DNA of 64,000 bases from positions 194,845 through 258,844 of the forward strand of contig NZ_JBBPCL010000003.1 of the NCBI RefSeq assembly GCF_038039215.1, in the 5' to 3' direction. A program made the position numbers and the translations under genes. This document shows, piece after piece, positions 24,925 to 34,672 of the stretch; the stretch's first letter is position 1; each line of letters opens with the position of its first letter. The notes beneath the pieces were generated by a model, which saw only the letters and a list, made by a program, of their open reading frames with translations, had not been told where the DNA came from and did not search any database. Origin of the DNA: Pseudonocardia sp. T1-2H. Its GTDB lineage: Bacteria > Actinomycetota > Actinomycetes > Mycobacteriales > Pseudonocardiaceae.

Positions 24925-26472
24925 TCAACTCACATCCCGTGGCGCGGCCTCCCAGTGACGCCGCCGCAGTTCCCGCTTGAGCACCTTCCCGGCGCCCGAC
25001 TGTGGCAGCGCATCCATGAACTCGAAGGATCGCGGTGCCTTGTAGCCGGCGATGAGGCCCTTTGTGTGGGCACGCAGCGCTTCGGCTGTCACGTCGGCAC
25101 CAGGTGCGGTCACCACCACGGCGTGGACCCGCTCACCATAGGTCGGGTCGGGAACACCGATGACGGCACACGCCGCAACTGCCGGGTGCTGGCTCAACGC
25201 GTTCTCTACCTCGGCGGAGTATACGTTCTCGCCACCGCTGACGATCATGTCCTTGATCCGGTCCACCACGTATAGGTAGCCGTCCTCGTCCATGTAGCCG
25301 CCGTCTCCCGTGTGCATCCAGCCGCCCCGGACCGCAGCGGCCGTGGCAGCGGGCTGCTTCCAGTACCCGAGCATGACGTGCCCACCTCGGCAAACGATCT
25401 CGCCGACGGTACCTGGGGGCACCTCGTTGTCAACCTCGTCGACGATGCGCACCTCGCTGTGCGGTGCTGCTCGTCCGGCGGAGCGCAGTCGGGCTGCGAC
25501 GCCGCGGTGGTCATCGGGCCCGAGAAGCGTCGCCACCGGTGACAGCTCGGTCATCCCGTATGCCTGCGCGAGCTCGACGTCGGGGAGCAGGTGCATCGTG
25601 CGCTGGAGCACGGCTTCGGAGATTGGCGAGGCGCCGTAGCAGAAGCGTCGGACGCTGGAGAGGTCGTAGTCGGCCACCCCGGGATGGTCCACCAGCATCT
25701 GGATCATCGCGGGCACTAGGAACAGGTCAGTCACCTGGTGCCCCGACACGGCGGTGAGAACGTCAGCGGGCTCGAATTTCGGCACGATGACATGCGTGTT
25801 GCCCGCCAGCGAGTGTGCCATCCACAGGCACAGGTCGGCGAGGTGGAACATCGGCGCGGAATGTAGGTATCGGCCACCCGGCGTGACCCAGTAGCCCACG
25901 GCCGCGCAGCCGAGCGCGGAGACCGTGAGATTGGCGTGGCTGAGCATGACGCCCTTCGCGACGCCTGTCGTCCCGCCGGTGTAGAATAAGGCAGCGAGCG
26001 CGTCGCCGCCGCGGCGCGCATCCGGCGCTGGATCCGAGCCGGCCACCAGCTCCTCGTAGTCGATGACGTCGCCCGAGTTCTCGTCACCCACATGAATGGT
26101 GCGTCGGATACCGGGCACCGACGCCTGCAGCTCGGGCAGGATCGACAGGAACTCGTCGCCGATCAGTAGGACCTGCGCATCACAGTCGCGCAGCGCGTGC
26201 CCGATCTCGGCGACACTCCATCGCGTGTTTACCGGGACGAGCACCCCGTCGGCCCAGGGAACCGCGGCCAGGTACTCGAGATAGCGGTCGGAGTTCAGGG
26301 CGAGCATGGCGACTCTGTCGCCCGACTGAACGCCGAGTCGGCGCAGACCACCGGCGAGCCGCGCGACGCGGTCCGCAAACTCGGCAAACGTCCGCTCCCG
26401 CCCCGCATAGATGCACGCGATGCGCTCCGGGTGTTGTTGGAGTGCTCGGTGCAGGGACTGCGTGAAATACAT
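24925..26472 (-). CDS. Acyl-CoA ligase (AMP-forming)
   Basis: The intact 515-residue enzyme starts MYFTQSLHRALQQHPERIA. It has the P-loop-like YTGGTTGVAKGVMLSH, AQAYGMTELSPV, the hinge YMDEDGYLYVVDRIKDMIVSGGENVYSAEVE and a C-terminal SGAGKVLKRELR with the catalytic Lys. ATP, a carboxylic acid and CoA give the acyl-CoA. GGAG precedes ATG 26472. It lies between the ABM gene and the tandem TetR gene in one direction. It is one of four ligase genes in this window and the only one without a frameshift. Confidence 0.92.
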   Translation of the reverse strand: MYFTQSLHRALQQHPERIACIYAGRERTFAEFADRVARLAGGLRRLGVQSGDRVAMLALNSDRYLEYLAAVPWADGVLVPVNTRWSVAEIGHALRDCDAQVLLIGDEFLSILPELQASVPGIRRTIHVGDENSGDVIDYEELVAGSDPAPDARRGGDALAALFYTGGTTGVAKGVMLSHANLTVSALGCAAVGYWVTPGGRYLHSAPMFHLADLCLWMAHSLAGNTHVIVPKFEPADVLTAVSGHQVTDLFLVPAMIQMLVDHPGVADYDLSSVRRFCYGASPISEAVLQRTMHLLPDVELAQAYGMTELSPVATLLGPDDHRGVAARLRSAGRAAPHSEVRIVDEVDNEVPPGTVGEIVCRGGHVMLGYWKQPAATAAAVRGGWMHTGDGGYMDEDGYLYVVDRIKDMIVSGGENVYSAEVENALSQHPAVAACAVIGVPDPTYGERVHAVVVTAPGADVTAEALRAHTKGLIAGYKAPRSFEFMDALPQSGAGKVLKRELRRRHWEAAPRDVS

Positions 26473-26595
26473 GGGAACTCCAGGCGCAAGCAGCTGGGAC
26501 GGCGATGGAAGATCAGACACACACCATGAAGTGGGTGCGCGCCGGAAGAACATCGGCGCGCACCCACCAGTAACGTCGGTCCTCGGAGGGCCTGG

Positions 26596-26907
26596 CTACG
26601 AATCACCCTCCCTCAGCACGATGCGGCGATTGTAGTGCGCAAAGGAGGAGGGGCCAGCGAAATACTTGCCGATCGCCGTCCGGAACAGTTGGAACTGTTC
26701 GGTGGCACGAAAAGTCTCATGTGCCTCGACACTGTCCCATTCGATCACGAACAGGAAGGCGTCCGATTGCTCGATTCCCTGGATCAACTCGACGGCCCGG
26801 CACCCCGAGTCATCCGCGAGAATCTTGGCGGCGCCCTGCGCGCTGTTGACGAAGGCCTCCTCCTCGCCGGCTTTTATCGTGAGGTGTGCAACCTCGAGAA
26901 CGGTCAT
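26596..26907 (-). CDS. ABM-type (antibiotic biosynthesis monooxygenase fold) small protein
   Basis: The 103-residue protein has the ferredoxin-like ABM fold: MTVLEVAHLTIKAGEEEAFVNSAQ, an acidic-aromatic VIEWDSVEAHETFRATEQF segment, and a C-terminal FAHYNRRIVL. Members act as cofactor-free oxygenases or as heme or quinone-binding proteins. GGAG precedes ATG 26907. It is 43 bp after the Baeyer-Villiger gene and before the ligase, so it probably acts on the ester or lactone product or in quinone handling. Confidence 0.82.
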   Translation of the reverse strand: MTVLEVAHLTIKAGEEEAFVNSAQGAAKILADDSGCRAVELIQGIEQSDAFLFVIEWDSVEAHETFRATEQFQLFRTAIGKYFAGPSSFAHYNRRIVLREGDS

Positions 26908-26950
26908 CTTGATCTCCAGTCTTGGAAGTGTACGGATCAGTGCTGTGAGA

Positions 26951-28639
26951 TCAGTGCTGTGACTCGAGCTCGCGGGTCGTGGCGAGGTCGAACTCGTCGT
27001 ATCCCTCGTCGACCGCGAGATCGCACCGTCGGCGGTACTCGACGAAGCCGCCAAGATAGTAGAGGCTTTCCCTGGGCTTCCCGGGAATGTTGGCAGCCAT
27101 GTACCAGCTGTTCGCCTTGGGCATCAGGGTCTGGTCGGCCACCGCGTTGACGTGCTCCGTCCAGGCGGTCTCGGCCTCGGCAGTCGGCTCAATGGCCGAG
27201 GCGCCGATCCCGGCGAGATGCTGGATGGTCCTGCCCACCCAGTGCGACTGGTACTCGACCAGCAGCACGGGCTGGAAGAAGGCCGCGACGCTCTGCGGGC
27301 CGTCGAGAATGAACAGGTTCGGGAAGCCGTTGCTCATCATGCCTAGGTGCGTGCGCGCTCCGGCCGCCCAGTGGTCCTTCAGCGTGCGGCCCTGGCGGCC
27401 TCGGATGTCCATCCGTACGAGCGGGCCGGTCGCCGCGTCGTAACCGGTGGCACAGATGATCACATCCAACGGGTACTCGGTGCCGTCGGCCAGCCGCAGC
27501 CCCGTGGACGTGCACTCCTCGATCGCCGATTCCCGCACGTTGACGAGGGTGACGTCGTCGCGGTTGAACGCCTCGTAGTAGCCATTCTCGCCGCACAGCC
27601 GCTTCGTCAGGATCGGGTGATCGGTCGGAACAAGCGCAGTAGCGACGTCCTGGTCCTTGACGATGCTGCGGATCTTTGCTTCGAAGAAGTCACGGAGGGT
27701 CTTGTTGGCCTCCTCTTCGAAGAGGAGGTCCGTATAACTGGTGTAGTAGCTGAGTCCGCCGGACTTCCAACGGTACTCGTATTCCTTCTGCCGCTCCTCA
27801 TCGGAGACGTCGAGCGCGCGCTGCGTATTGGGTGCGGCGATCTCGAAGTCGACGAGTGTGTACCCACCGAAGGCGTCGAGCTCCCGGCGGCGCAGCTCCG
27901 GGTAGTTGTCCTTGATGCTCTTCAGGTAATCGGGCGGCATCGGGACGTTCTGCAGCGGCACGCACCAGTGCGGGGAACGCTGGAAGACGAACAGCTCGTC
28001 CGCCTGCTGCGCGATGATCGGGATCATCTGGACCCCCGAGGCGCCCGTTCCGATGAGCCCGACCCGACGACCCGCCAGATCGACGTGGTCGTGCGGCCAT
28101 GAGCCGGAGTGGTAGAGCTCGCCCGCGAAGGTATCCAACCCTGCGATGTCGGGCAGGTTCCGGGCGGAGAGGATACCCACCGCCATCACGCAGTACGTGG
28201 CGCGGACGCTCTCACCGCCAGCTGCCGCGACGACCCAGGTGTCGGTCGTCTCGTCGAACTCGGCCGAGGTGATGTGGGTGTCGAACTGGATATCCCGACG
28301 TAAATCGAAACGGTCTGCTACGTGGTTGAGGTAACGGAGGACCTCTGCCTGGCCCGCGTACCGCTCAGTCCAATCCCACTCCTGCTGCAGCTCCTCGGAG
28401 AAGCCGTAAGAGTATTCCAGGCTCTCGATGTCGACGCGGGCGCCGGGATAGCGGTTCCAGTACCACGTCCCGCCCACTCCACCTCCGGCCTCGAAGAGGC
28501 GGCACCGCAGGCCCAGGCCGCGCAGATGATGGAGGGCGTAGAGGCCCCCGAAGCCGGCGCCGACGACGACGACGTCGAAGTCGACATTCGAACCGTCGTC
28601 AGAAATCGTGGATGGGCTGTTCTGTGACTGGAGCGCCAT
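26951..28639 (-). CDS. Baeyer-Villiger flavin monooxygenase (cyclohexanone-monooxygenase type)
   Basis: The 562-residue class B monooxygenase inserts oxygen next to a ketone to form an ester or lactone, using FAD and NADPH. The first Rossmann motif is VVVVGAGFGGLYALHHLRGLG; GGVGGTWYWNRYPGARVD follows; the diagnostic F-x-G-x-x-x-H-x-x-x-W-P motif is present as FAGELYHSGSWP; the second Rossmann motif is VGLIGTGASGVQ. The C-terminal part (GYYEAFNRDDVTLVNV, ICATGYDAATG) is of cyclohexanone-monooxygenase type. GAGG precedes ATG 28639. It is flanked by a cupin and an ABM gene, forming one oxidation unit. Confidence 0.95.
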   Translation of the reverse strand: MALQSQNSPSTISDDGSNVDFDVVVVGAGFGGLYALHHLRGLGLRCRLFEAGGGVGGTWYWNRYPGARVDIESLEYSYGFSEELQQEWDWTERYAGQAEVLRYLNHVADRFDLRRDIQFDTHITSAEFDETTDTWVVAAAGGESVRATYCVMAVGILSARNLPDIAGLDTFAGELYHSGSWPHDHVDLAGRRVGLIGTGASGVQMIPIIAQQADELFVFQRSPHWCVPLQNVPMPPDYLKSIKDNYPELRRRELDAFGGYTLVDFEIAAPNTQRALDVSDEERQKEYEYRWKSGGLSYYTSYTDLLFEEEANKTLRDFFEAKIRSIVKDQDVATALVPTDHPILTKRLCGENGYYEAFNRDDVTLVNVRESAIEECTSTGLRLADGTEYPLDVIICATGYDAATGPLVRMDIRGRQGRTLKDHWAAGARTHLGMMSNGFPNLFILDGPQSVAAFFQPVLLVEYQSHWVGRTIQHLAGIGASAIEPTAEAETAWTEHVNAVADQTLMPKANSWYMAANIPGKPRESLYYLGGFVEYRRRCDLAVDEGYDEFDLATTRELESQH

Positions 28640-28725
28640 TGATTACACAACCTCTTTCGTGGGGTGACTCAACTACTTTTGATTGCCCTGAAGTTGTTGT
28701 TGGGCCTGTGCCGTCGACGCAGATT

Positions 28726-29256
28726 TCAGCGCGTCGCGGAATACATGGTCGCCACGATGGTGGCGGGCCCGGACGTACGGTTGCTCCATGCGTGTTTGGT
28801 GCCGCGTTGCACCATCGTGTCACCGACACGGAGGTGCACTTCTTCGTTCTCGAGAACCGCGTAGATCTCGCCCTCCACAACCGTTACGACATCGACGGTG
28901 TCGGTGGCGTGGACTCCTGCGGTATCCCCGTCGTCCACGTGCGAATCGGCGCCCCCGATCGCGGCCATCGCGTCCTCGTAGCCCCCGTTGCTCTGCCACT
29001 CCGCGTCCGGTGGAAAGGTCACGAACCGGACTAGGACGCCCGCCTTCGGCGGGTCGAGGGCAACGATCCCGGTCAGTGTGTCCTCGGCGTCGACGCGCGG
29101 CGGAACCGTATCGGTCTGCCAGAGGTCGACGACGGTGAACGTGGGAGTGGCCGCACGAGTGGGGGCCAGCTCATCGACTACCACCCGGGATCGTCCTTTC
29201 TCGTCGGTTCCCGTGACTACCCGTCGTGCCTGGAAGTTCTCGACGCTCGTTGGCAT
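28726..29256 (-). CDS. Cupin-fold protein, paralogue of the one at 11319
   Basis: The 176-residue protein has a cupin barrel in the second half (THATDTVDVVTVVEGEIYAVLENEEVHLRVGDTMVQRGTKHAWSNR). Motif 1 lacks an H-x-H pair, as in the 11319 protein, and the C-terminal His of the second motif is kept. The N-terminus also matches its paralogue (RRVVTGTDEKGRS against VVTGHNEKGQS). It lies 86 bp upstream of the Baeyer-Villiger gene, whereas the 11319 paralogue follows a luciferase-like monooxygenase. A common partner function in ketone or lactone metabolism is suggested. Confidence 0.85.
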   Translation of the reverse strand: MPTSVENFQARRVVTGTDEKGRSRVVVDELAPTRAATPTFTVVDLWQTDTVPPRVDAEDTLTGIVALDPPKAGVLVRFVTFPPDAEWQSNGGYEDAMAAIGGADSHVDDGDTAGVHATDTVDVVTVVEGEIYAVLENEEVHLRVGDTMVQRGTKHAWSNRTSGPATIVATMYSATR

Positions 29257-29954
29257 GGTCGATCAACCCTTTCTCTGGGACTTTCGCTGGTTGCGGATGC
29301 CGCGGCCTCGGGTCTTTCCGAGCCCGAGCTCGCGGTCGGCTGGCATGGCGTCGGTCGCTCTTCGCCTCCGCGGTCATTGGCCGTGCCGGCGCCGTGGCGG
29401 TGGCAGCACTCCGCGGACGATGGACGCCGATCGTCCTTCCCGGGGTCGCTCCGAGTGGCTCCGCGCTGATGGCTGCGGGTGACGAACCTCTCCGTCGTGC
29501 CGGTGTGATGTTGCCCTCCCTGACGCAGCAAGGTTAACCGATGTTGACAACCCTAGCAAGAGTTCGCTCTGACCTGCGGTTCACTGGGTTATGGTGAGAC
29601 CTGAGCTACGTGAGCGAATACGGACATAGCTGCTCGGTGGGGGTTCGGTCACGGGGGTGGAGCCGAGGCTGGTGAGGGAGCACGACGGGCGTAAGCAATG
29701 GCACTTGCACCACGGCCTCCGGCCTCGCAGCGGACAGCTCGCCGGGCGGGGTTGCGGTCTCGGAGAACGACGCCGGCCCGGCGCAGGTGCACCACTTCGC
29801 GCCGCCCACGGACGGAGGTGGCCGCACCACAGAAACTGTTGTGAACGATCGATTCGGGCCGTACGAGTTGGCCTGCACCGGCCGAAGCCTGACATCCGCT
29901 ACACCCAGTTCTTCTGGGCGTCATCGTCACCATCCGAAGAGGACGGCGCTTCTC
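29257..29954. other. Divergent promoter region without a recognised gene
   Basis: About 700 bp separate the minus-strand cupin and the plus-strand SDR. Open frames here lack conserved motifs. A TTGACA at 29544-29549 could be a -35 element. I see no repeat or palindrome that clearly marks an operator. Confidence 0.4.
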
Positions 29955-30713
29955 ATGTTTCTCGAAGGCTGCTCAGCAGTGGTCACCGGTGGAGCGTCGG
30001 GCCTCGGCCTCGCGACAGTCCGACTGCTCCTCGAGCGCGGCGCATCGGTCGTGATTGCCGACCTGTTATCACCGTCGGACCAGCCGAATGCAGCGCTCGG
30101 TCCGAAGGCGCACTTCGTCCGTACCGACGTACGCGTACCGGACCAGGTCGAGGCTGCAGTCGCCACCGCGACCCGGCTCGGTCCGCTACGAGCGGCCGTC
30201 GCGTGTGCGGGCATCGGATCCTCGGCGCGGATCTTGAGCGACAACCGCATGCTGTCTTTTGACGAGTTCGACGAGGTGTGCCGCGTAAACCTCACCGGCA
30301 CTGCGATGTTGCTGGCCCTCGCCGCGCGCAGCATGGCGGCCAACACCCCTGAGGAAGACGACCGGGGCGTCATCGTCCTCACCAGTTCCATCGCGGGCTA
30401 TGACGGTCAGGCCGGGTCGCTCGCCTACTCGGCGTCAAAGGCCGGCGTGATCGGCATGACCCTGCCTGCGGCCAGAGATCTCGCACAGCACGCCATCCGG
30501 GTCGTGACCGTCGCGCCGGGCCTCTTCGAGACACCGCTACTACGGTCGCTGCCTCCTCGGGCCCAGGCGTCGATGACGCAGCAGATGCCCCACCCTGCCC
30601 GCCTGGGCCAATCATCCGAATTTGCGGCGCTCGTCGGGCACATCCTGGACAACCCCATGCTCAACGGGGAGGTGATCCGCATCGACGGCGCGGCCCGGCT
30701 GCCCGCTCGCTGA
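29955..30713 (+). CDS. Short-chain dehydrogenase (3-hydroxyacyl-CoA dehydrogenase-like)
   Basis: The 252-residue SDR has TGGASGLG for NAD binding near residue 11, VACAGIGSSA, SSIAGYDG with the catalytic Ser, and YSASKAG with the catalytic Tyr and Lys. The C-terminus (RLGQSSEFAALVGHILDNPMLNGEVIRIDGAAR) matches type-2 3-hydroxyacyl-CoA dehydrogenases, so oxidation of a 3-hydroxyacyl-CoA or a ring alcohol is likely. ATG 29955 is used; an open frame runs on upstream but is not conserved. It stands alone, divergent from the cupin-BVMO operon. Confidence 0.9.
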   Translation: MFLEGCSAVVTGGASGLGLATVRLLLERGASVVIADLLSPSDQPNAALGPKAHFVRTDVRVPDQVEAAVATATRLGPLRAAVACAGIGSSARILSDNRMLSFDEFDEVCRVNLTGTAMLLALAARSMAANTPEEDDRGVIVLTSSIAGYDGQAGSLAYSASKAGVIGMTLPAARDLAQHAIRVVTVAPGLFETPLLRSLPPRAQASMTQQMPHPARLGQSSEFAALVGHILDNPMLNGEVIRIDGAARLPAR

Positions 30714-30928
30714 GGCCCTGCGCTGGTCCGGCCAGGCGCTCGAACCGGCGGCGGTCATGCCGGGACGAACGATTACCGTCAAGGTGAGGTGAGCGGCGCA
30801 CCCCGGTTCACCGGACTGTCGGAAAGGACGTTGCCGATCACGATCACGATCTGGTCGGTGAGCTCCTCCGGGCTCGTCATCCCAACCGGTCGTACCAGCT
30901 GTACAGGGACGTCAACACGTGGCCGCCG

Positions 30929-31708
30929 CTACTGGCCTGTGAACTGGGGCGGCCGCTTGGCGAGGAAGGCGTCGACGCCTTCCTGCGCGTCTTCGCTGGA
31001 GAGAAGGATGTGGAAGTTGCGTCGTTCGACTGTCAGGCCCTGGGCCAGGGTGGCCTCGAAGGCGTTGCGGGCGGAGTTCATGGCGAGCTGGACAGCGAGT
31101 GGTCCGTTGGAGGCGATGCGGTTCGCGAGCGCGGTCGCGTGGTCGAGCACATCGGTGTCGGACACGACCTCGGCGACGAGGCCGGCCGCGTAGGCATAGT
31201 CGGCGTCGACGTGATCACCGGTCAGCAGCATCTTCATCGCCTTGGCCTTGCCGAGGGCGTGGACGAGTCGCTGGGTGCCACCGGCTCCGGGCAGGACGCC
31301 GAGGGCGACCTCGGGGACCCCGAAGCGTGCGCTCTGTCCGGCGATGGCGATGTCGCAGGCGAGGGCGATCTCGCATCCGCCGCCGAGGGCGAGGCCGCGC
31401 ACGGCGGCCACGGTCGGTTTGCGGTAGCGCCCGAGGAGCTCGAAGAGCGGATCGATCGGCAGGGGGTCGAGGACAGGGACGCCCATCATAGTGGTGATCT
31501 CGTCGATGTCGGCGCCGGCGCAGAAGGTGCGTTCGGAGCCGGCGATCACCACGACCCGGATCCTCCCGTCGTTCTCCATCTCGTTCAGCGCCTGGACGAG
31601 TGCGGAGATCAGCGTGCGGCTGAGCGCGTTGTGGGCCTTCGGCCGATCCAGGGTCAAAACGCCGACCGGACCGTGCCGCTCGACCAGCAGCGGCTTCTCG
31701 TTGCTCAT
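30929..31708 (-). CDS. Enoyl-CoA hydratase
   Basis: The 259-residue enoyl-CoA hydratase shows both catalytic Glu residues: one in GLALGGGCEIALACDIAIA and one in FGVPEVALGVLPGAGGTQRL. The AFCAGADIDEI-type oxyanion loop reads TFCAGADIDEITTMMG. It ends DAFLAKRPPQFTG, a common hydratase C-terminus. It follows the thiolase with only 13 bp between them, so the ligase, thiolase and hydratase form one operon for beta-oxidation. Its canonical residues contrast with the divergent crotonases near 19-22 kb. Confidence 0.94.
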   Translation of the reverse strand: MSNEKPLLVERHGPVGVLTLDRPKAHNALSRTLISALVQALNEMENDGRIRVVVIAGSERTFCAGADIDEITTMMGVPVLDPLPIDPLFELLGRYRKPTVAAVRGLALGGGCEIALACDIAIAGQSARFGVPEVALGVLPGAGGTQRLVHALGKAKAMKMLLTGDHVDADYAYAAGLVAEVVSDTDVLDHATALANRIASNGPLAVQLAMNSARNAFEATLAQGLTVERRNFHILLSSEDAQEGVDAFLAKRPPQFTGQ

Positions 31709-31721
31709 GCTGCGGACTCCT

Positions 31722-32900
31722 TCAGCCGAGGCGTTCGATGATCGTGGCGTTGGCCATGCCCATGCCTTCGCAGATGGTGAGCAGCCCGTAGCGGCCGCCT
31801 GTGCGTTCGAGCTCGGCGAGCAGGCCGGTCATCATGCGGGCGCCGGTCGAGCCGAGGGGGTGGCCGATCGCGATGGAGCCGCCGTTGACGTTGATCTGGT
31901 CGGCGGGGTAGTCGAACTCGCTCTGCCAGATCAGAGGGACCGGGGCGAAGGCTTCGTTGACCTCGACGAGGTCGAGATCGTGGACGCTCATGCCGGCCTG
32001 GGCGAGAGCTTTGTGGGTGGCCGGGAGTACCGCGGTGAACTGCAGCAGTGGGTCGTCGGCGGCCACGGCCATGGACACGATCCGTGCCCTCGGGCGCAGC
32101 CCGGCTGCCTCAGCGGCGGCGCGCTCGGCGACCAGGAGGGCCGCGGCCCCGTCGCTCATCTGTGAGGCGTTGCCCGCGGTGATGGCCCCGTCCGGGGCGA
32201 AGACCGGCTTGAGCTGCGCCATCCGCGCGGGGTCGATTGAGTCTCGGATGCCCTCGTCGCGGGTCATCGTCGTGGTCCCGCCGCGGCCGTCGCCGACCTC
32301 GACCGGCACCAGCTGGTCGGCGAGACGTCCGTCTGCCGCGGCACGCGCGGCGCGGGCGTGGCTGCCGACGCTGTAGGCGTCGAGCTGCTCACGGGTCAGG
32401 CCCCATTTCTGCACGACCAGCTCCGCGGAGGGGCCCTGGGCGAGCAGGTTGCCCTCGTAGCGGGCCAGCGCCCGTTCCCCATACCAGGGGCCGGGCCCGG
32501 CGCCGGGTTCGAACAGAGGCCCGAGCTCGACGCGGGTCATGGACTCAACGCCCCCGCCGACGGCGAAGGAGTACTCACCGGATCCGATCGCCTGGGCGGC
32601 GAAGTGGACGGCCTGCTGGCCCGAGCCGCACTGGCGGTCGATAGTGGTGGCTGGCAGCGACTCGGGGAAGCCGGCGCCCATGACGGCGCTGCGGGCAATG
32701 TTGCCGGTCTGCTCGCCGCGTTGCAGAACGCACCCGATGATCACGTCGTCGAGGGCGGCCGGGTCGAACCGGCTCCGGGAGACCAGGGTGCTCAGGGTGT
32801 GAGCGAGCAGGTCGGTGGGGTGCCAGTCCTTGAGTAAGCCGCCGCGTTTCCCGACCGGGGTGCGCACGGCGTCGACGATGACGGCTTCACGGGTGGACAC
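31722..32900 (-). CDS. Acetyl-CoA acyltransferase (thiolase)
   Basis: The 392-residue thiolase cleaves 3-oxoacyl-CoA with CoA. Catalytic residues are in DRQCGSGQQAVHFAAQA (nucleophilic Cys, near residue 90), NEAFAPVPL, GGSIAIGHPLGSTGARM (His) and LLTICEGMGMANATI (second Cys). I prefer GTG 32900, which follows GAGGAG, over the ATG at 32936. Length and motifs are normal. It lies between the broken ligase gene and the hydratase. Confidence 0.94.
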   Translation of the reverse strand: MSTREAVIVDAVRTPVGKRGGLLKDWHPTDLLAHTLSTLVSRSRFDPAALDDVIIGCVLQRGEQTGNIARSAVMGAGFPESLPATTIDRQCGSGQQAVHFAAQAIGSGEYSFAVGGGVESMTRVELGPLFEPGAGPGPWYGERALARYEGNLLAQGPSAELVVQKWGLTREQLDAYSVGSHARAARAAADGRLADQLVPVEVGDGRGGTTTMTRDEGIRDSIDPARMAQLKPVFAPDGAITAGNASQMSDGAAALLVAERAAAEAAGLRPRARIVSMAVAADDPLLQFTAVLPATHKALAQAGMSVHDLDLVEVNEAFAPVPLIWQSEFDYPADQINVNGGSIAIGHPLGSTGARMMTGLLAELERTGGRYGLLTICEGMGMANATIIERLG

Positions 32901-32965
32901 GATCAGGCTCCTCGGTTCGCGGTGGTCATCGGTCACGACCCGGAGATCCGGCGGTCGTGCCCTTC

Positions 32966-34482
32966 TCAGTGCGGTTCGCGCAGGGCCTTGCGCAGCAGCT
33001 TGCCGACGACGTACTTCGGGAGCGGGTCGGTGGTGAGCTCGACCCGGCCGGGCTTCTTGTAGGAGCCGAGCCGTTTACGCGGGCCTCGACGAGCTCGTCG
33101 GCGCTGACGGTGGAAGGGGCGGCCACGGTGACCACCGCCATCGGGGTCTCACCCCAGCGCCCGTCGGGGACACCGAACACGGCGACCTCGGCACGGCGGG
33201 GTGCTTCCGCGATCACTGTTTCGAGCTCGGCGGGCCAGATGTTGTAGCCGCCGGAGACGATCATGTCGTCGGTGCGGTCGAGGACGCAGAGGAACCCGTT
33301 GGCGTTGAACTTGCCGATGCCGTTGGTGTGCACCCAGCCGTCGGCCAGACCGGCCTTGGTCAGCTCCTCGTCGCCCCAGCAGCCGCGCATCTGCCCTTCG
33401 GCGCGCGCGACGATCTCGCCCTCCTCGTCCGTTGGGAGCTCCGCTCCGTCCGGGCCGACGATCTTGACCTGGGCGTAAGGGACGACCCGGCCAGCCGAGC
33501 GCAGCGGGTTCGACCCCTTGATGTTGGCGAACCATTCCTCGGAGCCCATGTGGGTCACCGGCACGAACCTCGGTCTGTCCGAACAGCTGCACGAGGGTAT
33601 CGCCGAAGACGTCGCGGGCGGCAGGGCCGCGGCGTCGGTGATCGGCGCGCCGCCGACGGCCATGGACTGCAGGTCCGTCCACGGCTGGGCCGCGGCATCG
33701 GGGTGGCGGGGTGGCATGGCGAGGATGCCGGGTGAGGCGAACATGTGGGTGGCCCGGTCGCGCGCATCATCGTCAGGACCTTGTCCGGCTCGAATGGCCC
33801 CGAACAGTAGGTTCGCCCCGCCAGGGAGCCACGCCGGAAGGAAGAAGTAGCCCGAGGCGTGCGAGATCGGCGCGCCGTGGGCGATGATCGTCCGGACGGT
33901 CATCCGCTCGAGGCAGTAGGCCCAGTTCCGGCACTTGGTCACCCAGCCGTGGTGGGTGTAGGCGACGCCCTTGGGCTTGCCGGTGGTGCCGCTGGAGTGG
34001 CGGAGGACGTACCAGGACTCGCCGTCGATCCGGATCGATGTCGTCCTGGGGGCGCAGCCTGTCCTCGTAGCCGCCGTCGCGCACGATGATGTGCTCCAGG
34101 GACGCGACCTCGGTCTCGAGACCCTGGACCCCGGCGGCGTGCACGGTGTCGGTGATGACGACCTTGCAGTCGGTGCCCTCGAGCATCGCTCTGTGCGACT
34201 CCGCGGAGTTACGGGGGTAGAGCGGGACCCGGACCGCGCCGGCGATGGCGCAGCCGAGGAGCATGTCGGCGGCACCGACGTTGTTGTCCTCGAGCCCGGC
34301 GACGCGGTCGCCGGGCTCGACACCGAGCGCGCGTTGGCCAGTCGTACCCCACGGTCCCACGTCTCGGCGAAGGTCAGACTTCGATCCAGGGTGATGGCTG
34401 CGGTGCGTGAACCGTCGATCGCCGCGGCCTGGCGCATATGACTCGTGACGGTCATCCACGCGTACCTGCTGGCGGCGGTCAT
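32966..34482 (-). pseudogene. Acyl-CoA ligase (AMP-forming), broken by several frameshifts
   Basis: Ligase motifs are spread over more than one frame: LANA/LGVEPGDRVAGLEDNN, SSGTTGKPKGVAYTHHGW, SHASGYFFLPAWLPGG, DVFGDTLVQLFGQTEV, DGWVHTNGIGKFNANGFLCVLDRTDDMIVSGGYNIWPAE, and RLGSYKKPGRVELTTDPLPKYVVGKLLRKALREPH. At least five slips are needed (near 34330, 34035, two between about 33560 and 33630, and near 33077). The ATG at 34482 has AAGGAG upstream and the corrected stop is at 32966. The gene is divergent from a TetR gene and heads the thiolase-hydratase operon. So many slips suggest true decay or a poor read region. Confidence 0.85.
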
Positions 34483-34615
34483 GGTTCCGCTCCTTTGCGG
34501 TCCGGCGGCCCGGCGTGAGCTGCGACGCGCCGTTCCGGACGGCACGCGGCGTCGCGAGGCTGTGGGGCGACAGATCCTGCGGCCCGCTCTAGCAGGCTGG
34601 CACAACTCGGAAAAA

Positions 34616-34645
34616 TAGTAAAGCCGTACTAGCAACTCTTTACTA
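34616..34645. promoter_or_regulatory. TetR-type operator between the ligase and TetR genes
   Basis: TAGTAAAG (34616-34623) and CTTTACTA (34638-34645) are perfect 8-bp inverted arms separated by 14 bp, with a TACTAG direct repeat inside (34627 and 34641). It lies within the short AT-rich promoter of two divergent genes, as expected for a TetR autorepressor. Confidence 0.65.
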
Positions 34646-34672
34646 GTATGGATCCGCTGCTATCGTCCACCC

